A stretch of DNA of 64,000 nt from Sycobia sp. Sy_11 (Eukaryota; Arthropoda; Insecta; Hymenoptera; Epichrysomallidae), in the NCBI GenBank assembly GCA_018907035.1, contig JACCIC010000094.1, forward strand, positions 62,001-126,000. The letters are read 5' to 3'. Under the pieces are notes generated by a model. The model ran no database searches and had not been told where the DNA came from. It was given only the letters and a program-made list of their open reading frames with translations. A program made the position numbers and the translations under genes. Numbering within the stretch: the stretch's first letter is position 1; every line of letters begins with the position of its first letter. Shown here piece by piece: positions 1-10,799 of this stretch.

Positions 1-1464
1 GACCGTTGATCTAACAGAGCGCGAGCATACGAGCGTCCTCCATATTGATTCTCGATCTCTACTTTGGCCGTTGCTAAAATAATTTTTCGGTTTGGAGCAT
101 AAATATTAGCTACAGGGATGTTAATACTGGGAGCCTTTGGTTGTGAATTATCTCCATTTGAACCTTCAAGAATATCTCGCTCCACTGACGCACCCTTTTG
201 CGTCCCAAGATGCAACATCGTGTGATGCTTCTTTTGGCAGATGGTGCAGCGCGCAGAAGAAGTACATGTATGAATGTGATGAGATCTCAAGCAATTGAAA
301 CATGCTTGCAAGCGTCGCGCGATTAATAGTCGCTCTCACGGACTTTTATTTTTCAATTTAAAACATCTTGCAAGCGTATGCGCGCTAAAACCGCAGGGAC
401 ATTTCGACGCCTCTGTACGTCGAGAAGATTGGGCATGAAAGTCTTGCGCGGGTGCAATTCAGATGGCAACGCTGCTGCAGGCCTTTTTACTGCTTGACGC
501 TCGGAATGTATCATGCTAAGCGCCTGAGCTCGTTGTTCCAAAAAACGAATAAAGTCCGAAAATTTTGGAAATGACTTTGAAGCAAAAGAATTCTCGTCGT
601 TACTACTATCATGGTCCTTCTGTTCGTTCGCGCTCCATTCCGTCTCCCATAGTTTTCGTGTATCCTGATCCAAATGGTCGGATAATATGAAAATGAGCCA
701 GACATCCCAGTGTATGACAGATAGATTCATATTCGACAGAGCGCGGACAATTCACTGGGCCTCGTCTCTAATTCCTTGAAGCTCCGAAACTGACTCCTGT
801 TTTAAATGCGGAAGCGCCATCAGAGAACGTAAATGTTTATTAATAATAAAACGAGGGTTACGGAACCGAGAATTTAGAGCTTTCCACGTGCTTGCGTAAT
901 TCGCGTTCGTTGGTTCGACATCTTCGACTAAATCGGCAGCTCTGCCAACTAAGCATGACTTCAAATATTGAAGTTTCGTTGCGTCGGCTAATCTTGGAGT
1001 GTCATGCACGAGGGTTCTAAAAAGGTCCGAAAAACTAGCCCAGTCCTCGTAATGTCCTGAGAATATGGGCAACTGAATCCGCGGAAGTTTCGCGTTTTTT
1101 TTTTTTATCGGAAAATTCGTGTTTCCGAATCTGTTGCTAACGAACTCGCTGAATTATTTACGCATTCAAATGGAGAAAGTTTCGTTAAAATATCTTCAAT
1201 GGTTTTCTCATAAATCCCCTCGCTACGCTCAAACCAATTATTTATAACGTAAGGATCCCTTTCCGCATCCTCCCGAATTATTATTTCCGAATTCGTTTGC
1301 CGGATCTCCGCCCAAATTTTCCTGACAGCGTCGAGTCGCGCTTCTACGATATTTTTATTAAGATCATTGTTCGATCTACTTGCTAAACGCGTACCTATAT
1401 TCTTAATTTCTACCTCTCGATTATTCTGTAGCGCCGTCAATTTTTTCAAAGCAATAGGAGCCAT
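1..1464 (-). pseudogene. BEL/Pao retrotransposon gag and start of protease, broken and cut by window edge
   Basis: This is the 5' part of a BEL/Pao LTR retrotransposon polyprotein. Gag packages the element RNA and the protease matures the polyprotein. Reading leftward: an N-terminal segment (1464-1105, MAPIALKKLTALQ...), then the typical Pao capsid region around 1072-752 (LPIFSGHYEDW, KLQYLKSCL), its continuation at 730-353, a Cys/His zinc-binding block at 310-200 (ACFNCLRSHH, CTICQKKHH) and a protease start near position 10 (RALLDQRS, where the family usually has DxGS). It is dead. The frame changes at a T-run near 1100, an in-frame TGA lies at about 750, and the zinc-binding block is in another frame after a local near-duplication (CGCTTGCAAG at two places, about 310 and 370). 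Integrase and RT would lie beyond the left edge. The family call is firm; the exact clade is not determined. Confidence 0.85.
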
Positions 1465-1972
1465 TTCAGAAACGTGAAGCAGGCAAACTTAATAATATAA
1501 GGCGATCAAAGAAACGAGAAAAAAAAGAGAGAAAAATACGAGAGAAAGACTCCCCGTAAAGTATTTTCTCGGCGCACGCTGAAACACAGCAACCACGGCT
1601 CGTTCTATTTGAAAAGAGCACACAGTAAGCTTTATGAATAGTATTCCTTGGCACACGGAGTGCATACAGCAGATGTACTCCGGTTAAAAACTATCTCGCC
1701 GATATAGCAACAAACAAACAATTAAACTACTCAGAATCTCTAGATATGTACGCGCCGTGAGGCAATATGGATACACGATGTATTTTCCGTCGCTAAATTA
1801 TTTTTCTGTTAAAGGATACGGTTTTACAATACTCAATACTATAGATACACGAAGTAGAAATATATATATATAGTCTAATTCTCCAAGGAATTATTTTCGC
1901 CACGCGATGACTAAAATTTATGCACGCATATCTTTGTAGAAACTGCAGAAAAATTATCAAGCCTTCACTCAC

Positions 1973-1990
1973 TCCTCACTCGGGGCACCA
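1973..1990 (-). other. Putative primer-binding site of the BEL/Pao element
   Basis: On the minus strand the sequence TGGTGCCCCGAGTGAGGA directly follows a putative LTR end in ...AAACA. A site starting TGG, complementary to a tRNA 3' CCA end, just inside the 5' LTR is the usual layout of LTR retrotransposons. It lies about 510 bp upstream of the first gag ATG. I cannot name the tRNA. Confidence 0.5.
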
Positions 1991-2200
1991 TGTTTGAATT
2001 GAATATGATAAAACAAAGAAAAAATGTTCAGATTTTGAATATATATGCGGGATGAGTGAGGGAAGGGTTGAACAATAAATAAAAAGCCAATAATTTCGCG
2101 AGCAAATATTAAGCACTTGTTTCGGCGTAAAAACCCTCACGATTTAGAGGGAAAAGCCGAAACAAGTGTATAATTTATTTTTATTTATCAGCAGTAAATG
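1991..2200 (-). repeat. Inner part of the putative 5' LTR of the BEL/Pao element
   Basis: On the plus strand the block starts TGTTTGAATT at 1991, so on the element strand the LTR would end ...AATTCAAACA next to the primer-binding site. AATAAA-type signals are present on the minus strand around 2075-2085 and 2175-2185. The outer edge could not be fixed, because the other LTR is outside the window and an (AAT)n tract follows. The end coordinate is therefore only a guess. Confidence 0.35.
2114..2168. repeat. 13-bp inverted repeat forming a hairpin
   Basis: Arms CACTTGTTTCGGC (2114-2126) and GCCGAAACAAGTG (2156-2168) are perfectly complementary. A second inner pair, CCCTC (2134-2138) with GAGGG (2147-2151), extends the stem. 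It sits in the putative LTR and may be a structured R/U5 or terminator-like element of the retrotransposon. Confidence 0.6.
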
Positions 2201-2231
2201 TGAATTCTAATACAACTATTAATGCTAGTTA

Positions 2232-2263
2232 TAGTAATAATAATAATACTAATGATGATAATG

Positions 2264-2320
<57 letters not shown>
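2232..2320. repeat. (AAT)n microsatellite
   Basis: Nearly uninterrupted AAT/ATA trinucleotide repeats of about 90 bp, with a few GAT variants at the left side. Confidence 0.95.
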
Positions 2321-2322
<2 letters not shown>

Positions 2323-2339
2323 GACGTTCCACTAGGCAG

Positions 2340-2960
2340 TATACGCTATACAATTCGTGTGCGCTAGCTAGCACTCACACACCCATACCACAATAACGGC
2401 GCGTATGCACAGACACACACACAAATACACGTGTACGTAATATGAGTTTCAGGTGCGCGAAACAAACTTATGCGTACGCATAATGCGAATTTTAGACGGG
2501 TGCGTTCCAATTTACCTGGGGAAACGATACTTGTGAGGTTGTTGATCGGGACCTGGCGGCCGCACAAATCCCTGCAACCTTTTCTCCGCAACGACGCATC
2601 GTACGTGGACGATGGGTACGGGGAGAGTCCAAGTCCGAAATGATCTACAGCGGGACTCAACGTCCTGTGAAGCGACACACAGCCGCACTGGACAGCTTCG
2701 CGCAAGCCGGCGCAGACTCTCGCCCAGGAATGGTTCACGTCGACACTTCGGCCGTAAACTCGTTCCAAAACTACGGTAAATGATCTTGAGCTATTCTCGA
2801 TCGCACACACATAGCACTAGATAAATCACACAATTTAACAGCACAACAACGGCGACGAATAATACGCAATTGGCCAATACAAAATGGCGACGGCGCAAAT
2901 CACAACTGAACGACGCAGCAACGATCGCAGTGTCTCGATATTATCCATGAAGTGCACTCG
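2340..2960 (-). promoter_or_regulatory. CpG-rich patch, possible minus-strand promoter and first exon (exon about 2810-2516)
   Basis: This block is much richer in G+C and CpG than its surroundings. On the minus strand it contains a YY1/Pho-like CGCCATTTTG at about 2883-2892, an ATTGG (inverted CCAAT) just downstream, then an open stretch from an ATG at 2810, and a strong splice-donor match CCCCAG|GTAAAT with GT at 2515-2514. The open frame before the donor (about 98 codons) resembles no family I know and could be untranslated leader. No partner exon was identified. The alternative is unrecognised LTR sequence of the neighbouring retrotransposon. Confidence 0.3.
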
Positions 2961-4068
2961 ACCGAAAGCAGTTTTTCACTACTCAAACAATCTTTTCTTA
3001 ATTTACAAAGAGGCACCTAATATTCGTACATACGGAGGCATCTCCACTCTCTCTCCCATCTCTCATTCTCCGCTCTCTCTCTCTTCTCTCTCTCTCATCT
3101 CTACCTCTAACGCCTATACCTGAAAATCCTTATTCGGCACGTACGAGCAACCAGGTGTGGACGGGGTTTTTCGCTCGTTAGACGTTATTGCTACGTTCGC
3201 TTGATATTACCGAAACAGTGGGTAAGGCGTTGCAGTTTAAAAGGATGCAAATATCCTGCGCATTGTTCTTTTCATTCGTCTGGTGCTTTATATATATTCT
3301 AAATTCAAAGAACTTCTATAAAACAAAACTGACACGGAGGACAAAGCTGTAGAATTTCGATGGGGGCGTTGATAGCAGAACGAGCAATTTTTATTGGCGG
3401 ATTACTTGTTCCTAGAATTGCGGATCGTTGACAAATCAACGAACCTAAATCTTTCAAACAAGTAAAAAATCGTGCCATTCAATCAGAAAATTCTTTCGAA
3501 TTAAATAAATCTACATAGATAGTATGCGTCAAAGTTAAACTTATCGATATTACATACATGTAAATTGAAGATTAGATCAGATTAGATTTTAAAAATATCA
3601 AATAATAAAAATTACTTTAATTTGAATAAACCGGAATATATGGGAATCACCGATCGATTAATTATAAATAGAATTCACTTTGATAAATCACAATCTGTTA
3701 TAAGCGAAAATCAGAAAAATTTTAATTTTATAAAAAAACTTAGGATTCGTATGAAGAAAAGAGTGTAGGTGAGCTCAAAATATTCACTACACTCCGCAGC
3801 TTACACGTTTATCGCGCAACTTAAAATTCATAAATAATAAAGAAATCCTATTTTGAACTAGCACAACCTCTAATCTTAATATATTAAAAAATGTATATAT
3901 TAGTGTAAATACAAAAATTAACTGTCAAATAATTGATGATCTAGTCTGATTTGGTATAGTTATGACATTCAAGAAAAAATTACTAAAATTTATTACTAAA
4001 ATTTACAACAATAAAAAATAACTTAGACAGCCCCACATTAAAAAAAAATAGAAATACAAACAAAAAAA
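2961..4068. other. No gene seen; CT-rich stretch and AT-rich spacer
   Basis: Contains a pyrimidine-rich (CT) stretch at about 3048-3115, then AT-rich DNA without a coding signal. The 79-codon frame at 2884-3123 is compositional and runs through the CT repeat. Confidence 0.6.
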
Positions 4069-4371
4069 ATGCTCGATCAAAATATTATTGACTCGTCCAG
4101 CTCACCTTTAATCACACGCTTTTTGGTATCAAAAAAGTAGTTAGTTCTAGGAAGATTAATTGGTATGTGTTTAACGATTGCAGAGCCTTTAAAGAAAAAG
4201 TATTTTGTTTCTGAGTTTCACCAGGATTCATTACATTCCACTTCGAAACAATTGTCAGTATTTTCTACTTCATATTTCCACTGGGAGTGCAATCATATTC
4301 TAATGGACCTGAAAACGAGTCCTGCAACATTTAAGAGAATAATAAATAAATTTTTTCAGAATAATGAAACA

Positions 4372-4456
4372 GAAATATTTATTTATTTTTAAAGAAGCAT
4401 ATTAAAACAATAAATAATATTTATTTTTAAAGAAGCATATTAGAATAATAAATAAC
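4372..4456. repeat. Two-copy tandem duplication of about 43 bp
   Basis: AATATTTATTT...AAAGAAGCATATTA...AATAAAT occurs twice back to back with small differences, right behind the gypsy reading frame. Confidence 0.7.
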
Positions 4457-4554
4457 TTTTTAAAATTTTTAAAAATACCAACCTTACTTTAAAGCCAGAA
4501 GAATGTTTCTTTTTATGTAAAGAAATAGTTTATTGAGGATACAAAGTTTCAACT

Positions 4555-4582
4555 GAGAGAAAGAGAGAGAGAGAGAGAGAGG
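4555..4582. repeat. (GA)n microsatellite
   Basis: About 28 bp of GA repeats lying inside the decayed gypsy sequence. Confidence 0.9.
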
Positions 4583-4720
4583 AACGAGATCTAAAAAAAT
4601 GTGAAGTTGTCAAGTGTTTTCGAATTCCTAAAAACAAAAAATTATCAAACATTTCATCAGGCTGATAGGCTACTACAGGTAATTCATAAAAAATTCATTC
4701 CTAATAGGGAGGCTATTATA

Positions 4721-5425
4721 TATTTTATTAAAAATGGATATATGCTTTAAGTAAGTAAGAAATAAATAGGATGCTTTCGACACACTAAAACAATATTAAC
4801 AAACCCCCTATCTTACAATATCTAGGGGTTGAAAAACAGGCCAGGGTAACTTGGGATTTCAATCTCGTAATTAAATTAACATTTTACTCTATCGCAAATT
4901 CCTTACACTACTTGGTCATGTAAACAAAAATTATTCAAACACAGAAAAATAACGATCGGCCATATCATGTTGGACCGGACTATACATGTATGATAGAATG
5001 GTCATCTTGTAACAGATCATCAACAATTAACAAGATTGAAAATTTTGCAAAATTCCTCTTTCAAATTAAACCTCTGGCAATTACGTTTTAACGAATATTC
5101 TTTTGAAATTATATGAAAAACTAGTCAAGTTAATTTAGTTGCAGATGTGTTATTAGGATATCCGATATTTTCAACCTGTTGCATGTGCCTCTCAAACAAA
5201 CCCTAAAAAGATGAATATGTGCGCATATTTCTCACCAATTAAACTTTTACATGAAGAAATTATAATGCAATCAAAAACGTTAAAAAAAACATTTACGAAA
5301 CTAATTTCTGTGAACAGAATGCACAAGAGTCTGAGTATATGAATAGGTGAGCATATGTTGACATAGAATATACTATTTTTATAAAAAAATGTGATACTAG
5401 ATAGTGTGCTTAATAAAAGGAAATA
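4721..5425. other. AT-rich spacer, nothing recognised
   Basis: No coding motif. It may be more decayed retrotransposon sequence, since it lies between the gypsy RT relic and an LTR-like block. Confidence 0.4.
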
Positions 5426-5800
5426 ATGACAGGAACTGTAAATGATAAAGATCATTTAATTAGTAATTTGAACAGAAACCAAATTACATTGTACATAACA
5501 CTGGCGACAATGATTCATAGTAATAATTTTATGTTCATAAATATTGATCACACAAGTAAATTTCTTATAATTTTACTACAAGGTTCTAATTTTACTGTAA
5601 GCACAAGCAAAAAATGCCTCGATTATGGCCTTTTAAATCCCTTAAACTTACTTAATTTTAATCCTTTGTTTCAATCAACTCTCAAATTTTTAATATTTAA
5701 TCTCACAGTTAAAGACAAGGATGGCCAAGCAGTAGAAATAGGGAATCTTAAAATTTGTTTTGATTCATTTAAAACCTGTAAAGTCAATTCAAAATTCTAA
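5426..5800 (+). CDS. Unrecognised 124-codon open frame
   Basis: The longest open frame in this AT-rich stretch encodes MTGTVNDKDHLISN... through ...DKDGQAVEIGNLKIC. I do not recognise the family. It has no signal peptide and no clear membrane segment. It lies between the gypsy RT relic and the LTR-like block at 6202-6560, so it could be a non-conserved part of an element. The segment LTVKDKDGQAVEIGN looks more protein-like than random AT-rich translation, but length alone does not prove a gene. No promoter or splice context could be assigned. Confidence 0.2.
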   Translation: MTGTVNDKDHLISNLNRNQITLYITLATMIHSNNFMFINIDHTSKFLIILLQGSNFTVSTSKKCLDYGLLNPLNLLNFNPLFQSTLKFLIFNLTVKDKDGQAVEIGNLKICFDSFKTCKVNSKF

Positions 5801-6201
5801 AAATGACAATAGCATTGAGAATCTAAGAATAGAGACATAATAGAAAATATTATTTTAGAAACATATCAAGAATTAAAAGTTATTTTCACAAATTGTTCTG
5901 ACGATAATCGTTTCCCTGATGAAACTCTGAGAGAAAATATAATGAAAGAGATTCATAATTTTACATCTGATTGTAATCAAGACATAAATAAGATATATAA
6001 ACCCTTTCGAAACCATTTTTGTTAGCACAAAATAAAGAAAAAGTATACTAAGTCATTATACTTGCTGTTGTAGAAGCTCGCAGGGGAGAAAAAAACTTAC
6101 CAGAATAAGAACTGAAGTTTGTATGTAAATTAGCGATACTTCAAAAGTCACATTAAATAATATCTAAATGTATATCGTAGGTCCTTTTCCCTTCACTTCT
6201 T
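5801..6201. other. AT-rich spacer, nothing recognised
   Basis: Only short frames occur, for example around 5880-6020. None matches a family I know. Confidence 0.4.
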
Positions 6202-6560
6202 CTGGTAACATATCTTTTCCCTCTGAAGTATTGTATATTTAAGTATACAAATGCCATCCCTCTCTCAAATATAAAACTACCGAGCGCCGCCGCGCTAATG
6301 GAATAACACAGCGAGGCCACCTGCCGTCGATTGGCCGGCAGCGGAGAGGAGAGTGTAACTGACCGTGCGGTATAAATATCGAGACGCAGTACCGAACGGA
6401 AATCAGAAGCTTGCTCCCGTCGCAATAAGAAGATTGACCAGAAGATATATATAACCAACTATTTCGTTCATCTTTCAATAAATATAATATTTTATTTATA
6501 ATATAATTCTGATCTACATATATTTAATAACCTGAATTCTTCCTTTCCCTGATTTCCACA
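6202..6560 (+). repeat. LTR-like block (possible solo or 3' LTR)
   Basis: A locally GC-rich segment contains a TATA-type promoter GGTATAAATA at about 6369 followed by GAGACGCAGT and, about 100 bp later, AATAAA at 6478. This is the promoter-then-polyadenylation layout of a gypsy-type LTR on the plus strand. Candidate ends are TG near 6202 or 6232 and CA at 6560, just before a mariner TIR. It may belong with the gypsy relic at 4069. Direct proof (a second copy or target-site duplication) is absent. Confidence 0.35.
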
Positions 6561-6617
6561 TATATTAGGTATCCAACGTCGAATTTCGAGGCTATATTGC
6601 AAAAAATATTTAGACAT

Positions 6618-7070
6618 TCATAATTCAATGTATTGTCCATCGGTGGGCACTGTTTTCTCCCATATTTCATGTAATATACGAATTCTACGTTGAAAAAACT
6701 GGTCTTCTGTTGAAACGATCCACGAATCGATCCAATTTTTTACTTCTTCTTAAGACAGGAAGTTCTGGTCAGCCAGGCCGTATGCCATTGATCGAAACAA
6801 GTGATATTCTGAGGGAGCAACGGCTGAAAAATACGCCACGTGGGGTAGAACTTTCTATTTCAAAGATTCCAAGTTTGTCTTGATCACTTTCGCAACATGG
6901 AATCGAGCATTGTCATTTTGTAAAATCACTTTTTCATGTCTATCGTTGTATTTCGTCCGTTTTTCTTTTATTGCTCGGCTCAAACACATTAATTGCGTTC
7001 GATAACGATCGCCTGGGATTGTGTCATTCTGTTTTAACAACTCACAGTACATTACGCTCAACTGGTCCTG
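6618..7070 (-). pseudogene. Mariner family 1 transposase, C-terminal half
   Basis: Reads DQLSVMYCELLKQNDT, GDRYRTQLMCLSRAIKEKR, then VILQNDNARFHVAK (second catalytic D, in QND), an in-frame stop near 6857, then APSEYHLFRSMAYGLADQ, where the third catalytic D of the family SDYHLF motif has become E, and finally a C-terminus ending TDGQYIEL and TGA at 6618-6620. Together with the 8283-8887 half it covers a full mariner transposase of about 345 residues. The missing first D, changed third D and stops show that it is inactive. Confidence 0.85.
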
Positions 7071-7104
7071 TAACAACACTAGGGAGTTCAAGAAATAAAA
7101 CAAC

Positions 7105-8282
7105 GATTTAATTTGAAAGAGTTAATTTCATAGTCAAGGATAATATTATTACACACCTTAGCAAGCCGCGGAATAATGAATGCCCGAATAGAGAGGCTCG
7201 CGCTTATATAGTTTGGCCCCTAGTTATCGAAATAGGTTCCGTGAATTTAGCCATAAAGGGTATAATGTTACGCAACGATCTCGAGCAGCTTTGGTTCGCA
7301 GCCATAAGGCCCGGAATAAAAATCCAATCTTTGTGGATATATTTATTTCTTCTTTTTTAGAATTCATCTCTATGGTTTGATAACGTTCAACAGTTTTCGA
7401 AAATAATCATATTCTCTACCAAATAAATTCATACAAAAGAAAGTACAGATTTCAAAAACCTTTAGATTTTCGGGCACGCCACCGAATCTCTCAGTTGCAT
7501 ACATTTAACAGCCATAGAGAACATTAAATTTTTCAGGCACAGAACTGAGTATTACAAAACCTCTCGAGATGTTACATATAACGCATATAAAATAATATTT
7601 AATAAAAAATTCAAATAATTATTTATTGATGGTATAAATCTTAGAAATCTAAATTACTACTGAAATATTTTATATGCATTCCGCTGACTTCCTTTACAAT
7701 AAATCATATAAATATTTCTATTTTATTAATTTGTATCATAACATTTAATTTAATATAATAAAACATTATTTTGTAATTAATATTAATTAACATATAACAA
7801 TTCATATTTAAACTTGTACAGTAAAGTTAATTATTAATAAAGCTTATGAACGAAACATTAAAATTATTTCGTTACTCTATAATATTTTATAAATTTTCCG
7901 TCGTTTTCTTTTTATTAATTTTAACCGCAACAAGTAATATTATCCGAAGATTAGCAAATCTTTCAACTGATCTGACTACAGCTTAAATATCTCGAATTGA
8001 TTATATAATATTAAATAAGTCTTAAAACCTCATACATCTTTATTTACGTTTCATCTCCTATGACATTAATACGCACTTAACTTAAGCATGCTTAATAAGC
8101 CATTTACAAATCTTATTTTATTTAATAATTATAAACATTTCAGCTAAATGATTTCGAAACTGTCTAATACTATGAAAGTTAAATGAAATCTTATTTATAT
8201 TAACACGCATTATCAAATTATTATTAATACAATATATAATACTTTTAAAGATGCTAGTTATTATAAATAATATTATAAAATA
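7105..8282. other. About 1.2 kb of DNA inserted into the mariner
   Basis: The insert separates the two transposase halves. Its first 200 bp (7140-7330) are GC-richer (AAGCCGCGGAATAATG, CTTATATAGTTTGGCCCC) and look like the end of an element; the rest is very AT-rich. No open frame of note and no clean target-site duplication was found. Short transposase sequence around YELL appears on both sides, so the junction may include a local duplication. Confidence 0.5.
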
Positions 8283-8887
8283 ATGAGTTCGTAGCAGGCC
8301 CCACCAAATACTGAGCAAGACCTTGGAACCGTGAGTAATCGGTATGACCGTCGATGTGGAAGTATGGCCAGGATATTCCCATGATTTTCTGCGCTTGGAT
8401 TATTGTAATGAGCCCATTTTTCCCCAGTCACAATGCGATGCAAAAATCCCTTCCGTATTTGCCTTGTAAGTAGGTGTTCACAAGCAAACAAACACCGTTC
8501 AACATCTCTCGGTGTCAACTCGTACAGAACCCAATTTCCTCTTTTGTGAATCATTCCCATGACTTTCAGGCGTTTTGAAATGACTTTTTGCATTACTCAC
8601 AATGATCCTGTCAATTCTTGTTATGTTTGACACGAGTCTTGATCAAGTAATGCCTCCAATTCTGCATCTTCGAAAACTTTCTTTCTTCCACCGCCATGCT
8701 GGTCTTTGACGTAAAAATTACTGTTCATGAAGCGTAGAAACCACTATGGGCACGTTCATTCGCTAAAAGCGGCCGTACCATAGATATTTGAGAGCATTTG
8801 ACGAGCCTCAGACGAGGATTTCTTCAGATTAAAGCAGAAAATTAAAATCTCCCACAAATGACAGGAATTTGGCTCGTATACTGACAT
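8283..8887 (-). pseudogene. Mariner family 1 transposase, N-terminal half
   Basis: Starts at the ATG at 8887 (MSVYEPNSCHLWEIL, then the first helix-turn-helix region), followed by NSNFYVKDQHGGGRKKVFED, then KVISKRLKVMGMIHKRG (second helix-turn-helix) and FLHRIVTGEKW. Family transposases have TGDEKW, where the D is the first catalytic aspartate. Here that codon is missing. In-frame stops occur near 8760 and 8745. The half ends around SIWWG/CYEL, just before the foreign insertion. It would bind the TIRs and begin the DDE domain if intact. Confidence 0.85.
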
Positions 8888-9059
8888 GTTTAATCGAGAA
8901 TAATTTTATGATGCAGACACAAATCGACTAATATTTCGATGACGTTATGTTTACAAATAACTAAGCTTACTGTATGACATCTACGATTTATTTGTTTCCA
9001 CTACCTCTTACCGTTACAACCATCTATTGCAAAAAGTCGAAACAAAGCTGTACACCTAA

Positions 9060-9695
9060 TAGTATATTTAGAAATTTATTCTTTGATACTGTGGCTTTTG
9101 TGTTACGTAAACTTTTATAATCTGAGTGGATGAAAAACGCAATCATCAGATAGAGGCAGATCAGTCTAAAGGAAAAACTTTATAGAGTATTTTTTCTGTT
9201 TGCGCGCAAAGTACAGTTAATGATAAAATACGGATGCGCGTATCGAAGATTCTTGAGGAATAGAAGTTTAGATACTGGTCAGTATATTGGGTATCAATCA
9301 ATCGGTAAATCCAGAAAATTGATTTGTGTTCTTTGATGAATGAATGGTTAGCTGTAATTTGAAAAATCGATAAAATACTAACATATTTGCACAGGTGTTG
9401 TAAGAATGTAGATTATATACAATCTAGCTAATGAAATTTTTACTTGTTCATAAAAATTTTCAGTAATTACTGCATTCATCATGAAAATGTACCAAAAACT
9501 CGATTTTGCAATTTCTCTAATACTGGCTATTTTGTTTATATCTAGTACGGATCTAGTACGTATTTTTTAGTTTGGGCATTTACCAATAAAATTCAGTTAA
9601 CAGGCATCATCATTTGTGTAAAGATTATAATTTTTTTGATCAGTGAAAAATGAATCGTGAGAAATTGTTTTTTTGCCATGTTCTTTTGTATTATT
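9060..9695. other. Spacer between two mariners
   Basis: AT-rich, with no reading frame or motif I can assign. The 5' terminus of the next mariner probably lies here but is too decayed to mark. Confidence 0.4.
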
Positions 9696-10640
9696 TTGAT
9701 TTGAAAAAGTGTAGCAGAAACATATCGATCGAACAAGCTCCATAGATTACAATATGTATAGAGTGGTTTCAGCGGCTTAGAAGTGGAGATACTGATATTA
9801 ATGCCAAGGAATGTTCTGAATAAGTGAACAGATTTTAAGATAGTGACTTGCAAGCATTATTAGACGAAAATTCAGCTCAAACGCAAAAAGAACTCGCTAA
9901 TAAGTTAGGAGTCAATGACATAGCGGTTGGCAAACGTTTACGTGCGATGGGAAAGATTTATAAAGAAGGAAATCGGATGCCAAACAATTTGATCAAAGTG
10001 TAATCGAAATAATCTAATTGATACAACATCGCATTCTTTTTTCTTGCCATGAAAAAAAGCAGAGTTTTCTGTCATTTATTGTGACTGATGATGGATCTAC
10101 TATGACAATCCTAAGCGCAAAAAGTCATGGGTGGTTCCAGACCAATCGTCTACATCGACACCAAAACGGAACATCCACGGTCAAAAGGTATTAATGTAGA
10201 TTTCGTGGGACCAACAGGGTGTGCTGTACTACGAGCTGCTAAAATCGAATGAAACCATTGCTGCCGAGGTATACAAACGCCAACTGGATGATTTGCTGAA
10301 ATTGATTGAATATAGATCAGCAATCGCAAGAAATAGACGCAGTCGTTTTCTTGTATGATAACACTCGGTCACATGTTGCGAAAGCCGACAAAAACGCCCT
10401 GTTGAAGCTGGAATGAGAAGAGTTGCCGCGCCCAGCCAGACATAGCGCATTGTTCACCACTATGTCGCTTTCTGATTACCATCTATTCAGATCGATGCAG
10501 CAGGACCTCGTTGATACGCACTTCCGAAATGTTTAAGAAGTGCGAGAATTGGTGGAGATAAGTAGTAGAGAATGATGGAAAATATTTTGATTAAGCTAAC
10601 GTGTATTCATTTTCCATCGCCCTTTTTCCTTTAAAAGAGG
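9696..10640 (+). pseudogene. Decayed mariner transposase (a different subfamily)
   Basis: On the plus strand, in changing frames: WFQRLRSGDTDIN (helix-turn-helix end, about 9755), SDLQALLDENSAQTQKELAN followed by KLGVNDIAVGKRLRAMGKI (9840-9960), DNPKRKKSWVV, TPKRNIHGQKV, DQQGVLYYELLKSNETIAA and VYKRQLDDLLKLIE (10200-10310), a remnant of the HDNARSH motif (about 10360-10385), and SDYHLFRSMQQDL (about 10470) containing the third catalytic D. Many stops and shifts show an old, dead copy. No clear TIRs were identified, so element ends are unknown. Its sequence differs from the mariners at 6565 and 14569. Confidence 0.75.
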
Positions 10641-10750
10641 TCGGAAACATAATCTAAATATCATTGGGTTTGGTATTTCGATTTCCTATAATTCTTGTCT
10701 ATAAATGGATCTTTATAAATTTCTTATAAATTAATATAAATTATACTTAG

Positions 10751-10751
<1 letters not shown>
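10641..10751. other. Short spacer before the palindromic repeat element
   Basis: Contains TTGGGTTTGG at about 10665, which could be near the end of the preceding mariner. Nothing else is recognised. Confidence 0.3.

Positions 10752-10799
<48 letters not shown>

Larger units (their letters stand above)
4069..4720 (+). pseudogene. Decayed Ty3/gypsy reverse transcriptase
   Basis: Relic of a gypsy-type polymerase gene. In order: IIDSSSSPLITRFLVSKK (the family's ...SSSPxxSPVVLVxKK motif), an in-frame TAG at 4138-4140, then in the same frame FSTSYFHWE and DLKTSPATFKRIIN, which match the FSTPxGxYE...GLKNAPATFQR region before the RT active site. The YxDD region itself is gone. After a decayed gap, 4590-4700 still shows KKCEVVKCFRIPKNKK and, in another frame, RLIGYYR*FIKNS, matching the linker to RNase H. 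RT copies the element RNA to DNA; here it cannot function. The order of the motifs makes the family call good despite the short length. Confidence 0.7.
6565..9059 (-). mobile_element. Mariner transposon (family 1), split by a 1.2-kb insertion
   Basis: The ends are inverted and flanked by TA: TTAGGTATCCAAC starts at 6565 after TA (6563-6564), and the other end, read on the minus strand, is TTAGGTGTACAGC ending at 9059, followed by TA (9060-9061). The inner parts TTTCGA and TTGCAA are also shared by both ends. Transposase halves on the minus strand lie at 8887-8283 and 7070-6618. A normal mariner is about 1.3 kb and this one spans 2,495 bp. The excess matches the non-mariner DNA at about 7105-8282. 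It is a dead copy. Confidence 0.8.

Noticed and set aside
6153..6458. 101-codon minus-strand frame
   Set aside because: Lies antisense in an LTR-like block with a plus-strand TATA and AATAAA layout, and has no recognisable domain.
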